A DNA stretch of 64,000 nt from Vibrio coralliilyticus (GCF_024449095.1 NZ_CP024627.1:3038001-3102000), one strand, 5' to 3'; shown: positions 18,561 to 30,091, counted from the first letter of the stretch. Numbers and translations are program-made. Notes: generated by a model not told the origin, from the sequence alone.

Positions 18561-19055
18561 CTAATTCATTACCAGTCGCCTTGTTCTGTAGCTAAGGCAA
18601 CCCTTGCTATCTTGCACAGGCTCGCGAATTTCAACAGCTTCTACTGTCACATCAGTGATGAGACTATGCGCCGCAATAAACTCTCCTTGTACTCTGGTGA
18701 TCAGCGCCCCATCAGGCAACTCAATAAGCGCAGCATGCTTGCCCCGAACCGTCATCACTCCTGCTAAGCGCAGCTGATCTAATGGATAGGTTTTAAGTGT
18801 GCTGTTGGCGACAGCATCTTTGTGACAGCCTAAGATAGGTGCCTCTGCTCCCAACAAAGCGGTTGGCAATAAAAAGGGGTCGCGCTGAATAGATAAATTC
18901 ACATCTTGCAGAGCGTGAAAACGCTTCGGATTAAACTTGGTCAAAGACAGAACATGGGGTTCTTTTTGTTCTACTTGTGCAAATTCCAATGGTTGACGGT
19001 TAGCTTTGCAGCCGCTCAAGACAAGACACAAACAGATAATTAGGCTAGCTCTCAC
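18561..19055 (-). CDS. pilP: Type IV pilus alignment lipoprotein PilP
   Basis: Inner-membrane lipoprotein linking the PilMNO platform to the PilQ secretin. The N-terminus MRASLIICLCLVLSGC is a lipoprotein signal with lipobox LSGC, giving lipid-modified Cys16. The C-terminal beta domain contains LDQLRLAGVM and PDGALITRVQGEFI, typical of PilP. It starts at GTG 19055, overlaps the end of pilO by 11 bp, and ends a few bases before pilQ, so the operon is translationally coupled. Confidence 0.93.
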   Translation of the reverse strand: MRASLIICLCLVLSGCKANRQPLEFAQVEQKEPHVLSLTKFNPKRFHALQDVNLSIQRDPFLLPTALLGAEAPILGCHKDAVANSTLKTYPLDQLRLAGVMTVRGKHAALIELPDGALITRVQGEFIAAHSLITDVTVEAVEIREPVQDSKGCLSYRTRRLVMN

Positions 19056-19626
19056 TGCTCACCTCATTTAGAGGCAGAAGGAGATACACCTCACCTTGCA
19101 AATTTAATTGCGAGCTATCACTTTGCGTGCGACGCCAACGCAGTGCATCAAAATAAACAGCATAAGGCCGCGTGACCAGCGTCTGGAAAAAGGCAGCAAT
19201 GTGCTGATATTGACCTGACAGCTCGAACTGCAGCGATGACTGCAGAAAAGGACCTTTGGGCCGATGGCCTGTTTGATTCATATGGGAAAGTACCAACGCA
19301 TGTTGCTGAGCGATTTGATTAATCATGCTCAATGCCCCCGTGACGTCTATTGTCTGAATAAAGTGAACCCGCTGTTGCGCTTTTCTTTGCTCAAGTTGTT
19401 CCAGCTCAGACCGACGCTGCGAGAGCAAAGCGACCGTTTGCCGTTTTTGCTCAATGATACTTTTCTGTTGCCGCTCTTTGACTAATAAAGATTCCAAGTG
19501 AGTCAATGACGGGCTAATCACCAACCAATAACCTAAGGCCAGTAGCACCGACAGAGAAGTACCACACAACCAAAGCCGTTGTAACTTAGATAAACTAGCT
19601 AAACTAACACCACGCACTTCAATCAT
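19045..19626 (-). CDS. pilO: Type IV pilus inner-membrane protein PilO
   Basis: Single-pass inner-membrane protein pairing with PilN in the alignment complex. It has one membrane helix (LWLCGTSLSVLLALGYWLV), a coiled coil rich in Gln/Arg (KERQQKSIIEQKRQTVALL) and a ferredoxin-like periplasmic domain. I start at ATG 19626, which overlaps the pilN stop by 8 bp (ATGATTGA) and has GGTGGAG at good spacing; an ATG at 19647 would add seven residues. Weak sequence conservation is normal for this family, so position in the operon carries much of the evidence. Confidence 0.9.
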   Translation of the reverse strand: MIEVRGVSLASLSKLQRLWLCGTSLSVLLALGYWLVISPSLTHLESLLVKERQQKSIIEQKRQTVALLSQRRSELEQLEQRKAQQRVHFIQTIDVTGALSMINQIAQQHALVLSHMNQTGHRPKGPFLQSSLQFELSGQYQHIAAFFQTLVTRPYAVYFDALRWRRTQSDSSQLNLQGEVYLLLPLNEVSSES

Positions 19627-20176
19627 AGGAACGCTCCACCAGCTCAAACGTCAGCGAAAAAGACTGGTAAATATTGCTAAAGCGCTGCACACCATGCACA
19701 ACTGATTGCAACTTCACCCCCTCTATCATGGGTGAACGTTGCAAGTTAGCCAGCAGTTCATTTAATTGTTCAGCTGTTTCAGCTATACCAGCTAGACTCA
19801 CTTGCCTACCGACCAAGTTGATGTGATCGAGATACACACTTTCAGGCAATAGTTCTGGAAGCAGCGCTATGAGTTGTAATGGGAAATAGCGTTGTGCGTG
19901 CAGCTCCTGCAACTCAATGATTTCCCCCTTTAGCGCTGCTACTTTCTGCTCGATAGCATTTACTTGGCTAACTTTCTGATCTAAGTGGGAACTCCAGTTC
20001 TTTAGTTTCTCGACACGTGATTGCTGAAGACGAATTTGTGATTGCAGATAGTGCTCGCCAGTTACAACCACCAGCGAAGCAATCAGCACCACAGAGCTCA
20101 AAGAAAAGACAAGATGACGGATTCTCTGCTGACGCTGATCAGTACGCCAAGGTATTAAGTTGATTTCAGGCTGCAT
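19619..20176 (-). CDS. pilN: Type IV pilus inner-membrane protein PilN
   Basis: Bitopic protein whose cytoplasmic N-terminus (INLIPWR) docks into PilM. The start ATG 20176 gives MQPEINLIPWRTDQR, the family hallmark, with ribosome site GGGGAAG; it overlaps pilM by 11 bp. One membrane helix (HLVFSLSSVVLIASLVVVTG) is followed by a coiled coil and a ferredoxin-like periplasmic domain similar to PilO. Together these proteins span the inner membrane and periplasm and align the motor with PilQ. Confidence 0.93.
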   Translation of the reverse strand: MQPEINLIPWRTDQRQQRIRHLVFSLSSVVLIASLVVVTGEHYLQSQIRLQQSRVEKLKNWSSHLDQKVSQVNAIEQKVAALKGEIIELQELHAQRYFPLQLIALLPELLPESVYLDHINLVGRQVSLAGIAETAEQLNELLANLQRSPMIEGVKLQSVVHGVQRFSNIYQSFSLTFELVERSYD

Positions 20177-21083
20177 GATGCTTCCCCAGCCAATAAGCAC
20201 CGCTTAAAGCCAAACCGAGTGCAATTGCAAATTGAGGCCCAATCTTTGGCTGGTGCTTAGCATCGACTAGATCACACAGCTCAAGTGGCATGCAAGTGAG
20301 CCCTAATCTAGGCAACAAAAGAGACGTTAGTTGCGAGAACAGATTCGCTTCACCACTTAGCCAAACACCTTCCAACTCAGCATCTATAAGCTCAATATTT
20401 AGAAGCAGGGGCTCTAATACCTTACCCAGCGATGAATCCTCTTCCTCTAAAGGAAATTCTTTATAGACCACTCCCAGATGTTCACGCTCAAAGCACAAGG
20501 CTACACAATCTGAGTGGACATCCATCAATAGCCAGTTTGTGTTTCCATACCGCCTAGACGCTCGTCGCCACAACTGAATAAGGTTGTGTGAATGGGGGTT
20601 GATCAAAATAGGGGTAAAACCCGACTTCAGTAACGGCTTACGCCGCGTATCGATACACTCCTTTCTAATCGCATACACCTGATAATCCATTTTCGCCTGC
20701 GTCTTTTCATGAGAAAGAGCAATAAAATCGAGATAAAGCGCTTCAACCTCAACCGGAGACTGCTGAGCAAAATCCCGAGTAATAACAAACTGGCACTCTT
20801 CATCGCTCATATCGCTATCTATTTGTAATCGCTTACTTATTACTGAACTGTCAGGGACACTCAGGCACACTTTACGACTAAATAGTGGCAAAGCCTTTCT
20901 TAGTTCTTTGAGTTTCTTTACAATTTTCTGATAATTTAACCTGTAGTTATCAGTGAAAATGTCCGCTTCAATTGGCATTTGGTGATAACTAACAAGTGTG
21001 AAAGTGTCTTTTCCAGGCTTTAAGACCACCGCTTTGATACTCTGGTGGCTGATGTCTATGCCTGTAATTAATGATTTGACCAT
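20166..21083 (-). CDS. pilM: Type IV pilus assembly protein PilM
   Basis: Cytoplasmic actin/FtsA-like protein that anchors PilN to the pilus base. The 305 residues open with ITGIDISHQSIKAVVLKPG, the phosphate-1 motif of the FtsA/PilM fold. The GAATP-type segments are less regular than in other PilM proteins, and the sequence is diverged in its second half. It heads pilMNOPQ, has GGAG upstream of the ATG, and is divergent from mrcA, a gene pair conserved across gammaproteobacteria. The 139-bp gap between the two starts must hold both promoters. Confidence 0.92.
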   Translation of the reverse strand: MVKSLITGIDISHQSIKAVVLKPGKDTFTLVSYHQMPIEADIFTDNYRLNYQKIVKKLKELRKALPLFSRKVCLSVPDSSVISKRLQIDSDMSDEECQFVITRDFAQQSPVEVEALYLDFIALSHEKTQAKMDYQVYAIRKECIDTRRKPLLKSGFTPILINPHSHNLIQLWRRASRRYGNTNWLLMDVHSDCVALCFEREHLGVVYKEFPLEEEDSSLGKVLEPLLLNIELIDAELEGVWLSGEANLFSQLTSLLLPRLGLTCMPLELCDLVDAKHQPKIGPQFAIALGLALSGAYWLGKHHAA

Positions 21084-21222
21084 TGAGCTCAGCTCCGTAA
21101 AGTTTGCCTAGCGCCTCGGCTTAAATCGTTGATTTAGTAAGCACATAAACAGATTTGAGCTACTTTTAGCTTAAACTACCTAGGTTTGCATAACGTAAGC
21201 TTAATTAATCAGGGATTCTCCG

Positions 21223-23736
21223 GTGAAGTTCATAAAGCGATTGTTTATTTTCGTATTGGTTTGCACGGTACTTGGGGTCGGAACCATTTTTGGTTTTTAC
21301 CTCTACGTAAAACCAGAGTTGCCAGATGTAGCAACTTTAAAAGATGTCAAACTGCAGACACCAATGCAGATATTCAGTCAAGACGGTAAGCTGATCTCTC
21401 AGTTTGGTGAAAAGCGCCGTATTCCTGTCACTTACGATGAGATCCCTCAACACCTAATTGAAGCCTTGATCGCGACAGAAGACAGCCGTTTTTACGATCA
21501 TCCAGGCATCGATCCTATTGGCATTACTCGTGCAGCCGTTGTCGTAGCTCTTTCTGGTTCCGCAAAGCAGGGCGCGAGTACGATCACTCAGCAGCTTGCG
21601 CGTAACTTCTTCTTATCTAATGAGAAGAAAATCATGCGTAAAATCAAAGAGATCTTTATCGCGATCCACATTGAGCAACTGCTGAGCAAAGAAGAGATCA
21701 TGGAGCTGTACGTCAACAAGATCTTCTTGGGTTATCGCTCTTACGGCTTTGGTGCCGCCGCTCAGACTTACTTTGGTAAAGATCTTAAAGATCTGACACT
21801 GAGTGAGCTTGCTACCTTGGCCGGTATGCCAAAAGCGCCATCGACCATGAACCCTATCTACTCCATCGATCGTGCCACTAATCGACGTAATGTTGTACTC
21901 GCGCGTATGTTGGATGAAAAGTACATTACCCAAGATGAATACGATCAAGCTCGCGCTGAAGAGATCACCTCACGTTACCACGGCGCAGAAATCGAGCTAA
22001 GTGCTCCCTACGTAGCTGAGCTGGCGCGAGCATGGATGGTGTCACGTTATGGTGAAGAGGCTTACACCTCAGGGATGAATATCTACACAACCATAGATTC
22101 AAAACTGCAAGTCGCAGCAAACGAAGCTGCTATCAACAATTTGCTCGCTTATGACCAACGCCATGGATACCGCGGCGCAGAAAAAGTGCTGTGGAAAACC
22201 GGACAGACAGCATTGGATGAAGAGCAGATTGACGACACTCTAGACAATGTCCCGACCTACGGCTCTTTACTGCCAGCTGTAGTAACAAAAGTGAGCGCTC
22301 AACAAGCAACTGCGTGGGTGAAAAACCGAGGTGAACAAACCATTAACTGGGACGGTATCAAATGGGCGCGTAAGTTTCTGACCGATGATCGCCAAGGCCC
22401 AGCTCCGAAGGCAGCAACCGAAGTTCTCGCAGAAGGTGAGCAAATCTGGGTACGCCAGGTAGAAACACCCGTCGAAGAAGGTGAGCCTCAAATAAGCTGG
22501 CATCTAAGTCAGGTTCCCAATGCGAATACAGCCTTCGTCGCAATGAACCCAGAAAACGGCGCCGTGATGTCCCTAGTAGGCGGCTTTAACTTCGTACATA
22601 GCAAGTTCAACCGTGCGACTCAGTCCATTCGTCAAGTAGGCTCAAGCATCAAACCCTTTATTTATTCAGCAGCGATTGATAAAGGGCTAACGCTAGCCAC
22701 ACTGATCAATGATGCGCCGATTAACCACTGGGATAAAAGCCAAGGTACTGCGTGGCGGCCAAAAAATTCGCCGCCGACCTACATTGGCCCGACCCGCTTA
22801 CGCATAGGTTTAGCCCAGTCTAAAAACGTGATGGCAATACGTGTTCTGCGTGAAGTGGGTTTAGATGAGACACGTCAATATCTGTCTCGATTTGGATTCG
22901 ATATTAATCAAGTTCCTCGGTCAGAGACCATTGCATTAGGTGCTGGCAGTTTAACGCCAGTAAAAGTCGCTCAGGGATACTCTGTTTTTGCCAATGGCGG
23001 CTACTATGTCGAGCCTTATTACATTAGTAAGGTAGAAGGACCCTTTGGTGATCTTGAGTTTACGGCAACACCTAAAACTATCTGTCGCCAAGATTGTGAA
23101 AAGACAGAAACCGTAACCAATGAATACCAAGAGCAGGATGTGGAGCCTGAGGATCAACAGCCACAATATGCTCCACAAGTGATATCAGAACAAACAGCTT
23201 TCTTGGTACGTGAAATGATGTACAGCAACACTTGGGGCGGCGGTAACTGGCGTGAAGGTACAGGCTGGAATGGCACGGGATGGCGCGCACAAGAACTAAA
23301 ACGCCGCGATATCGGTGGTAAAACTGGTACCACTAACGACTCTAAAGACACTTGGTACAGCGGCTATGCGCCGGGTATAGTGGCTACAGTCTGGGTTGGC
23401 TTCGATGATCACACTAGGATGTTAGGGAGAACAAAGTCAAATCCAAACTTAAGTAACAACCCTATCACTGGAGCAGAGTCAGGGGCGAAAACCGCACAGC
23501 CAGCTTGGGTCGATTTCATGCATACCGCCCTAGCCGATATCCCAGTTCAGCAAAAGGAGATACCTGCGAATATTGTTCGTGTCCGCATTGACCGCAACTC
23601 GGGTCTGTTAACCAACAAATTCGACTCCAGCTCGATGTTTGAATACTTTCTTCAAGGGACAGAGCCAACGGAATATGCTACTGATGAAATCACTGACAGC
23701 ATCTATACCACTGCCGAGAGTGAAGAACTGTTCTAA
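21223..23736 (+). CDS. mrcA: Penicillin-binding protein 1A (bifunctional)
   Basis: Class A PBP that polymerises and cross-links peptidoglycan at the outer face of the inner membrane. The 837 residues have an N-terminal membrane anchor, the GT51 glycosyltransferase domain with catalytic EDSRFYDHPGID and GASTITQQLARN, an OB-like insert, and the transpeptidase domain with SSIK near residue 474, SKN (AQSKN) and KTG near residue 698 (GGKTGTTN). The start is a GTG at 21223 behind AGGGA. It is divergent from pilM. Confidence 0.97.
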   Translation: MKFIKRLFIFVLVCTVLGVGTIFGFYLYVKPELPDVATLKDVKLQTPMQIFSQDGKLISQFGEKRRIPVTYDEIPQHLIEALIATEDSRFYDHPGIDPIGITRAAVVVALSGSAKQGASTITQQLARNFFLSNEKKIMRKIKEIFIAIHIEQLLSKEEIMELYVNKIFLGYRSYGFGAAAQTYFGKDLKDLTLSELATLAGMPKAPSTMNPIYSIDRATNRRNVVLARMLDEKYITQDEYDQARAEEITSRYHGAEIELSAPYVAELARAWMVSRYGEEAYTSGMNIYTTIDSKLQVAANEAAINNLLAYDQRHGYRGAEKVLWKTGQTALDEEQIDDTLDNVPTYGSLLPAVVTKVSAQQATAWVKNRGEQTINWDGIKWARKFLTDDRQGPAPKAATEVLAEGEQIWVRQVETPVEEGEPQISWHLSQVPNANTAFVAMNPENGAVMSLVGGFNFVHSKFNRATQSIRQVGSSIKPFIYSAAIDKGLTLATLINDAPINHWDKSQGTAWRPKNSPPTYIGPTRLRIGLAQSKNVMAIRVLREVGLDETRQYLSRFGFDINQVPRSETIALGAGSLTPVKVAQGYSVFANGGYYVEPYYISKVEGPFGDLEFTATPKTICRQDCEKTETVTNEYQEQDVEPEDQQPQYAPQVISEQTAFLVREMMYSNTWGGGNWREGTGWNGTGWRAQELKRRDIGGKTGTTNDSKDTWYSGYAPGIVATVWVGFDDHTRMLGRTKSNPNLSNNPITGAESGAKTAQPAWVDFMHTALADIPVQQKEIPANIVRVRIDRNSGLLTNKFDSSSMFEYFLQGTEPTEYATDEITDSIYTTAESEELF

Positions 23737-23747
23737 ATCCTAACTAT

Positions 23748-23778
23748 AAGGTCGGAGACCATGGTCTCCGCCCTTTCT
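23748..23778. terminator. Hairpin between mrcA and oxyR
   Basis: Perfect stem CGGAGACC / GGTCTCCG (23753-23760, 23763-23770) between convergent genes. The flanking T-run is short, so it is a plausible but not strong terminator. Confidence 0.55.
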
Positions 23779-23790
23779 AACTTTGCCGAA

Positions 23791-24681
23791 CTACTGAGAT
23801 TCTAGCTGGTGCTTAATAGCCAACGCGAGTTGCTCAAAGCGAGACCGCAGCGGCGAGCCTGGGCGATAAGCGAGCACAATACTTCGAGAAGGCACCGGAT
23901 TGGTCGCTTTGACGTAACACACGCCATCTTTCTGTTTTTCTTTTGGTAAAGACAGTTCAGGCAAAAGAGTAATCCCCGCCCCTGCTGCCACCATATTACG
24001 TAATGTTTCTAAGCTGGTCGCTTTAAAGCGTTCGTCATCTTTCGCGCCCGCTGCAAAGCAAAAACCTAAAGCCTGATCACGCAAGCAATGCCCATCACCA
24101 AGTGCTAACACGGTTTTACCATTGAGCTCTAACATGTCAATTTCGTCCAGATCTGACCACTCATGTTTACACGGAACAGCAATACTCAAAGGCTCCTCGT
24201 ACACGGCAATTTCTTTAAAAGGCGCAGTTTCCGCCACCGAAGCTAATACCAAACAATCCAACTTTCCGTCTTCCAACTGGAGTACCAATTGATTGGTCTG
24301 AGCTTCATGGAGATAGAGTTCCAAATCAGGAAATTGCTCTTTCAAAGCTGGCACGATTTTAGGTAAAAGGTAAGGACCAAGGGTGGGAATAAAGCCAATA
24401 TGCATTGGCCCTGTCATTGCTTCACCCTGACCACTGGCCATATCGCGGAATGTTTTTACTTCAGACAAAATACGTTTGGCCTGATCCACCAGCTGTAGCC
24501 CCGCATCCGTAAAAAGGACACGTCGGCTGCTACGCTCCAGCAAGGCCGTTCCCAGCTCATCTTCCAATTTACGAATCTGACCACTCAAGGTTGGCTGACT
24601 AACAAAACAAGCTTCAGCCGCCTTACGGAAGTGGTTGTGCTCGGCAAGAGCAACCAGATACTCAAAATCTCGGATATTCAT
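23791..24681 (-). CDS. oxyR: Peroxide-sensing LysR-type regulator OxyR
   Basis: Transcription factor activated by hydrogen peroxide through a disulfide. The 296 residues have the LysR helix-turn-helix (residues 1-60, HFRKAAEACFVSQPTLSGQIRKLE) and a sensor domain with the redox pair C199 and C208 (GHCLRDQALGFC), identical in spacing and numbering to E. coli OxyR. It is divergent from the peroxiredoxin-glutaredoxin gene with an OxyR-type operator between them, which is the expected autoregulatory layout. Confidence 0.97.
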   Translation of the reverse strand: MNIRDFEYLVALAEHNHFRKAAEACFVSQPTLSGQIRKLEDELGTALLERSSRRVLFTDAGLQLVDQAKRILSEVKTFRDMASGQGEAMTGPMHIGFIPTLGPYLLPKIVPALKEQFPDLELYLHEAQTNQLVLQLEDGKLDCLVLASVAETAPFKEIAVYEEPLSIAVPCKHEWSDLDEIDMLELNGKTVLALGDGHCLRDQALGFCFAAGAKDDERFKATSLETLRNMVAAGAGITLLPELSLPKEKQKDGVCYVKATNPVPSRSIVLAYRPGSPLRSRFEQLALAIKHQLESQ

Positions 24682-24706
24682 CTTAGTAACCTAACCACCC
24701 AACAAG

Positions 24707-24743
24707 ATAGAAAAAATCTATCAAAACAATAGCATCAAACGAT
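24707..24743. promoter_or_regulatory. OxyR operator between oxyR and the hybrid peroxiredoxin
   Basis: Four tetrads at exact 7-bp spacing: ATAG (24707-24710), CTAT (24718-24721), ATAG (24729-24732) and CGAT (24740-24743). The established OxyR motif is ATAG-N7-CTAT-N7-ATAG-N7-CTAT; only one base of 16 deviates. Confidence 0.9.
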
Positions 24744-24854
24744 TAGAGCTATCAAAGGAAATTTTTAATAATAAATCCATAGCAAGACAGCAGCTTACGT
24801 AAAGCACGCTAAGCTCTAATACGAATGAAATCCAATTTACCCAAAGGTACGATT

Positions 24855-25586
24855 ATGTTTACATCCAAAGAAGGTCAGAACGTTCCACAAGTTACTTTTC
24901 CAACTCGCCAAGGCGATGCTTGGGTTAATGTCACCAGCGATGAGTTATTCAAAGGCAAAACCGTGATTCTATTTAGCCTTCCTGGTGCCTTTACTCCAAC
25001 GTGTTCATCAAGCCATTTACCTCGCTACAATGAGCTATTTCCTGTCTTTAAAGACCATGGCGTTGATGAAATCATCTGTGTTTCGGTTAACGACACCTTT
25101 GTTATGAACGCTTGGAAGAGCGACCAAGAAGCTGACAACATCACTTTCCTACCAGATGGTAATGGCGAATTCACTGATGGTATGGGCATGTTGGTTGATA
25201 AAAACGATCTTGGTTTTGGCAAGCGCTCATGGCGCTACAGCATGCTAGTTAAAGATGGCGTTGTAGAGAAGATGTTTATTGAGCCAAACGAGCCAGGTGA
25301 CCCGTTCAAAGTGTCTGATGCTGATACTATGCTGAATTACATCGCACCCGACTACAAAACTCAGGAATCTATTACTGTATTTACTAAGCCGGGCTGCCCT
25401 TTCTGTGCTAAGGCGAAACAAAACCTTATCGACCACGGTCTTCAATATGAGGAAGTGATTCTGGGTAAAGACGCAACAACCGTCAGTTTGCGTGCTATTT
25501 CAGGTCGCACGACGGTACCTCAAGTTTTCATTGGCGGTAAGCACATTGGTGGCAGCGAAGAGCTTGAATCTTACCTCGGTCAATAA
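24855..25586 (+). CDS. Hybrid peroxiredoxin-glutaredoxin (glutathione-dependent peroxidase)
   Basis: A fused antioxidant enzyme: a Prx5-type peroxiredoxin domain (about 1-165) with peroxidatic Cys50 in [12 protein letters not shown], and a C-terminal glutaredoxin domain (about 170-243) with CPFC at 181-184 and the TVPQVFIGG cis-Pro loop. The fusion reduces peroxides at the expense of glutathione without a separate thioredoxin, as shown for the Haemophilus homologue. I start at ATG 24855 ([15 protein letters not shown]) with AAAGG upstream; an earlier in-frame ATG at 24825 lacks support. It is divergent from oxyR across a clear OxyR operator. Confidence 0.95.
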   Translation: MFTSKEGQNVPQVTFPTRQGDAWVNVTSDELFKGKTVILFSLPGAFTPTCSSSHLPRYNELFPVFKDHGVDEIICVSVNDTFVMNAWKSDQEADNITFLPDGNGEFTDGMGMLVDKNDLGFGKRSWRYSMLVKDGVVEKMFIEPNEPGDPFKVSDADTMLNYIAPDYKTQESITVFTKPGCPFCAKAKQNLIDHGLQYEEVILGKDATTVSLRAISGRTTVPQVFIGGKHIGGSEELESYLGQ

Positions 25587-25597
25587 AACACCTTGAT

Positions 25598-25632
25598 CTT
25601 CCGGCTGTTCGACGGCCGGATAAGCTTTTTAC
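25598..25632 (+). terminator. Terminator of the hybrid peroxiredoxin gene
   Basis: Stem TCCGGCTGT / ACGGCCGGA (25600-25620, one wobble, loop TCG) followed by TAAGCTTTTT. Confidence 0.75.
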
Positions 25633-25719
25633 AATCCAGTATCACCTTGGATTTCACCCTTCACATTCGGGTTTCCTCGTTTATCGAGGTAGCCTGGATA
25701 AACTAAACGGGAATCTAAA

Positions 25720-27177
25720 ATGAAACAGCTTAATGTTGATGTGGCAGTTATTGGTGGCGGTACAGCAGGTCTTGGCGCATACCGTGCAGCTAAGGCTCAT
25801 ACCTCAAGTGTCGTTATGATAGAGGGCGGTCCTTACGGAACAACCTGTGCTCGTGTTGGTTGCATGCCTTCTAAGCTTCTTATTGCCGCAGCTGAAAGCG
25901 TGCATCAGATTGAAAAAGCGCCCGGATTTGGCATTCACCCTCAGGGCGAAACTCGTGTGAATGGCCGCGAAGTAATGGATCGTGTTAAACGCGAGCGCGA
26001 TCGCTTCGTTGGTTTTGTTCTAGAGAGTGTCGATGAAATTCCAGCAGAAGATAAAGTGTCTGGTTATGCCAAGTTCATAGACAACCACACATTGATGGTG
26101 GATGACCATACCCAAATCACGGCCAAACGTATTGTGATTGCAACAGGCTCCCGCCCTGCTTATCCAAGTGTCTGGAATGAGCTAGGGGATCGTTTGGTTA
26201 TTAATGATGATGTATTTGATTGGGATGATCTTCCTCAATCCGTGGCTGTGTTTGGTCCGGGGGTAATAGGCCTTGAACTTGGTCAAGCACTGCATCGACT
26301 CGGCGTTAAGGTCAAACTGTTCGGCCTAGGTGGCCAAGTAGGACCACTGACGGACCCTGAAGTGATGGCCTATGCCGACAAAGCGTTTAAAGAAGAGTTT
26401 TATCTTGATGCTGACGTGAAAGTCGAAAGTATGCAACGCATAGAGGGTGAAGATAAAGTCGAGATCCAATTCATCAATCACGATGGCAAGCTGGAAAACT
26501 TCATTGTTGACTATGTACTTGCAGCAACGGGTCGCCGTCCGAATGTCGATAAGCTGGCCATCGAAAATACTCAAGTTACCCTTGATAAACGAGGCGTACC
26601 AACAGCGGATCATTACACACTGCAAACATCAGTAGGCCATATTTTTATCGCCGGTGATGCCAGTAATCAAATTCCGTTGCTCCACGAGGCGGCAGATCAA
26701 GGCCGAATTGCCGGCGACAATGCTGGTCTCTACCCTGATATCATACAAGGCCTACGCCGTTCGTCCATCTCAGCGGTATTTTCAGATCCACAAATTGCTA
26801 TGGTCGGAGAAACATTCAAGCAATTGGAAACTCGACTAGGTAATTGCGGCTGTTTTGAAATCGGCAAAGTATCGTTTGAAAATCAGGGACGCTCTCGGGT
26901 AATGCTACGTAACAAGGGGCTCTTGCACGTCTATGGAGAGCAAGGAACGGGACGCTTCCTTGGAGCTGAAATGATTGGCCCTAATGCTGAACATCTTGCG
27001 CACCTGCTGGCTTGGGCACATCAAAATAAGATGACAGTATCAAAAATGCTCGATATGCCTTTCTATCACCCGGTGATTGAGGAAGGGGTTCGCACAGCTC
27101 TGCGCGATCTGAACGCGAAACTGCACTTAGGCCCAGAGATGATTAAGCACTGTCTTGACTGTGGACCGGGTTGTTAA
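25720..27177 (+). CDS. Class I pyridine nucleotide-disulfide oxidoreductase (dihydrolipoamide dehydrogenase-like)
   Basis: An FAD- and NAD(P)H-binding flavoprotein of 485 residues. It has the FAD motif [14 protein letters not shown], the redox disulfide C43-C48 ([12 protein letters not shown]), the NAD(P) motif [24 protein letters not shown], and the C-terminal active-site pair FYHPVIEEG. It is not part of a pyruvate or oxoglutarate dehydrogenase operon here, so its disulfide substrate is unknown. The extreme C-terminus reads HCLDCGPGC (C478, C481, C485), an extra thiol cluster that resembles in position the C-terminal cysteines of mercuric reductase and thioredoxin reductase. It follows the OxyR-regulated peroxiredoxin, suggesting a redox role. 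Confidence 0.85.
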   Translation: MKQLNVDVAVIGGGTAGLGAYRAAKAHTSSVVMIEGGPYGTTCARVGCMPSKLLIAAAESVHQIEKAPGFGIHPQGETRVNGREVMDRVKRERDRFVGFVLESVDEIPAEDKVSGYAKFIDNHTLMVDDHTQITAKRIVIATGSRPAYPSVWNELGDRLVINDDVFDWDDLPQSVAVFGPGVIGLELGQALHRLGVKVKLFGLGGQVGPLTDPEVMAYADKAFKEEFYLDADVKVESMQRIEGEDKVEIQFINHDGKLENFIVDYVLAATGRRPNVDKLAIENTQVTLDKRGVPTADHYTLQTSVGHIFIAGDASNQIPLLHEAADQGRIAGDNAGLYPDIIQGLRRSSISAVFSDPQIAMVGETFKQLETRLGNCGCFEIGKVSFENQGRSRVMLRNKGLLHVYGEQGTGRFLGAEMIGPNAEHLAHLLAWAHQNKMTVSKMLDMPFYHPVIEEGVRTALRDLNAKLHLGPEMIKHCLDCGPGC

Positions 27178-27191
27178 CCCTAAGCAGAAAA

Positions 27192-27222
27192 TCAAAAACG
27201 AGCCAATTGGCTCGTTTTTTAT
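27192..27222. terminator. Bidirectional terminator between the flavoprotein gene and the RidA gene
   Basis: Perfect stem ACGAGCC / GGCTCGT with loop AATT-type centre, flanked by A-run and T-run (27194-27220). Confidence 0.92.
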
Positions 27223-27234
27223 CATATAGATTGG

Positions 27235-27582
27235 CTATTTCTCAGCAGCAATCACGGAGATCTCTACCAACAAAGCTTCACGAGCCATATCTGCAGTAAC
27301 ACATGCACGAGCTGGAGCGTGACCTTCAGGTACCCATGCATCCCATACCGCATTCATTTCCTGAAAATCTTTCATGTCCTTCAAATAAATCGTCGCAGAC
27401 AACATATGCTCCTTGTCACTACCCGCTTCAAGCAGCAACTCTTCAACTTTGTCCAACATAGTTTGCGTCTGCTCAGTAATGCCTTTAGTCGCATCTGAGC
27501 ACACTTGTCCACATAGGTAAATCGTGCCGTTATGTTTCACGATACGGCTCATACGTTGCTTAGTTTGTTGACGTTCGATCAT
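27235..27582 (-). CDS. RidA/YjgF family protein
   Basis: A 115-residue member of the Rid superfamily, small trimeric proteins; the founding member RidA deaminates reactive enamine/imine intermediates from PLP enzymes. The sequence [27 protein letters not shown] and the C-terminal [26 protein letters not shown] fit the family, including the arginine of the RidA-type active site. It is not the canonical RidA subgroup by its N-terminus, so I do not assign a substrate. I start at ATG 27582, where homology begins; further upstream in-frame starts would run into the divergent small gene. Confidence 0.85.
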   Translation of the reverse strand: MIERQQTKQRMSRIVKHNGTIYLCGQVCSDATKGITEQTQTMLDKVEELLLEAGSDKEHMLSATIYLKDMKDFQEMNAVWDAWVPEGHAPARACVTADMAREALLVEISVIAAEK

Positions 27583-27646
27583 TTTTATCACTTTCACGTT
27601 AGCTTGAGATATTATCAAAGCACATGTTACCCAATAAACGATGCTC

Positions 27647-27907
27647 ATGACATGCGACTACTGTAAAAACAGCAACTGGTTCTGGAAAAAAATAGGCCGT
27701 TGTCAGCGATGTATGGATCAGCTTACTGTGCTGTCGGTATTATGCTGGGTCATCTGGTGGTTTGCCTTCAGGGATAACCCTCAAAGCATAGAGTCCATCG
27801 CTTTGATCATCGCAGGGTTTGCATTCAATGGCTTGCTATTCCTTCACCTTTGGATGCGCTTTGTCATTTTACCTTGGCGACGCCGAAACAAAAAAAGTAA
27901 GAGGTAA
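27647..27907 (+). CDS. Small Cys-rich membrane protein (DUF3624-like)
   Basis: An 86-residue protein with two CxxC pairs at the N-terminus ([10 protein letters not shown] and GRCQRCMDQ), which look like a zinc ribbon, followed by two hydrophobic helices ([16 protein letters not shown] and [18 protein letters not shown]) and a strongly basic tail ([11 protein letters not shown]). I believe it belongs to the uncharacterised DUF3624 family of vibrios, from memory and unverified. The start could be ATG 27647 or the ATG two codons upstream at 27641; neither has a strong ribosome site. It is divergent from the RidA gene with 64 bp between starts. Confidence 0.7.
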   Translation: MTCDYCKNSNWFWKKIGRCQRCMDQLTVLSVLCWVIWWFAFRDNPQSIESIALIIAGFAFNGLLFLHLWMRFVILPWRRRNKKSKR

Positions 27908-27937
27908 TGGGTTTTGGGGAAACATTCTCGGTACGAG

Positions 27938-27980
27938 AAAAGAAAAAAGCCCCAAAATCAATGTCGATTCTGGGGCTCTC
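27938..27980 (-). terminator. Terminator of the argG/argH(A) side
   Basis: Stem AGCCCCA-AAATC / GATTCTGGGGCT (27948-27977, one mismatch) followed by TTTTTTCTTTT on the minus strand, about 120 bp past the argH stop. Confidence 0.85.
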
Positions 27981-28096
27981 TTAGATTCTTCTAAGAAAAA
28001 GCAGTGGTACTTTAATAGACCCTGCTTTTCTAATAAGGTTCCCAAATATATTCGATCTTTTTTGATCTTTCTCGAAAATCCTTACCGAACAATAAA

Positions 28097-29995
<1,899 letters not shown>

Positions 29996-30091
29996 TCACT
30001 GTCAATGCGAACAGTTTTTGAACTATTGCTATTTCTGGGTGAAACCCAGTATTTTTCTGATGGTTCAAACTTACGGCAATTCAAACCAAAA

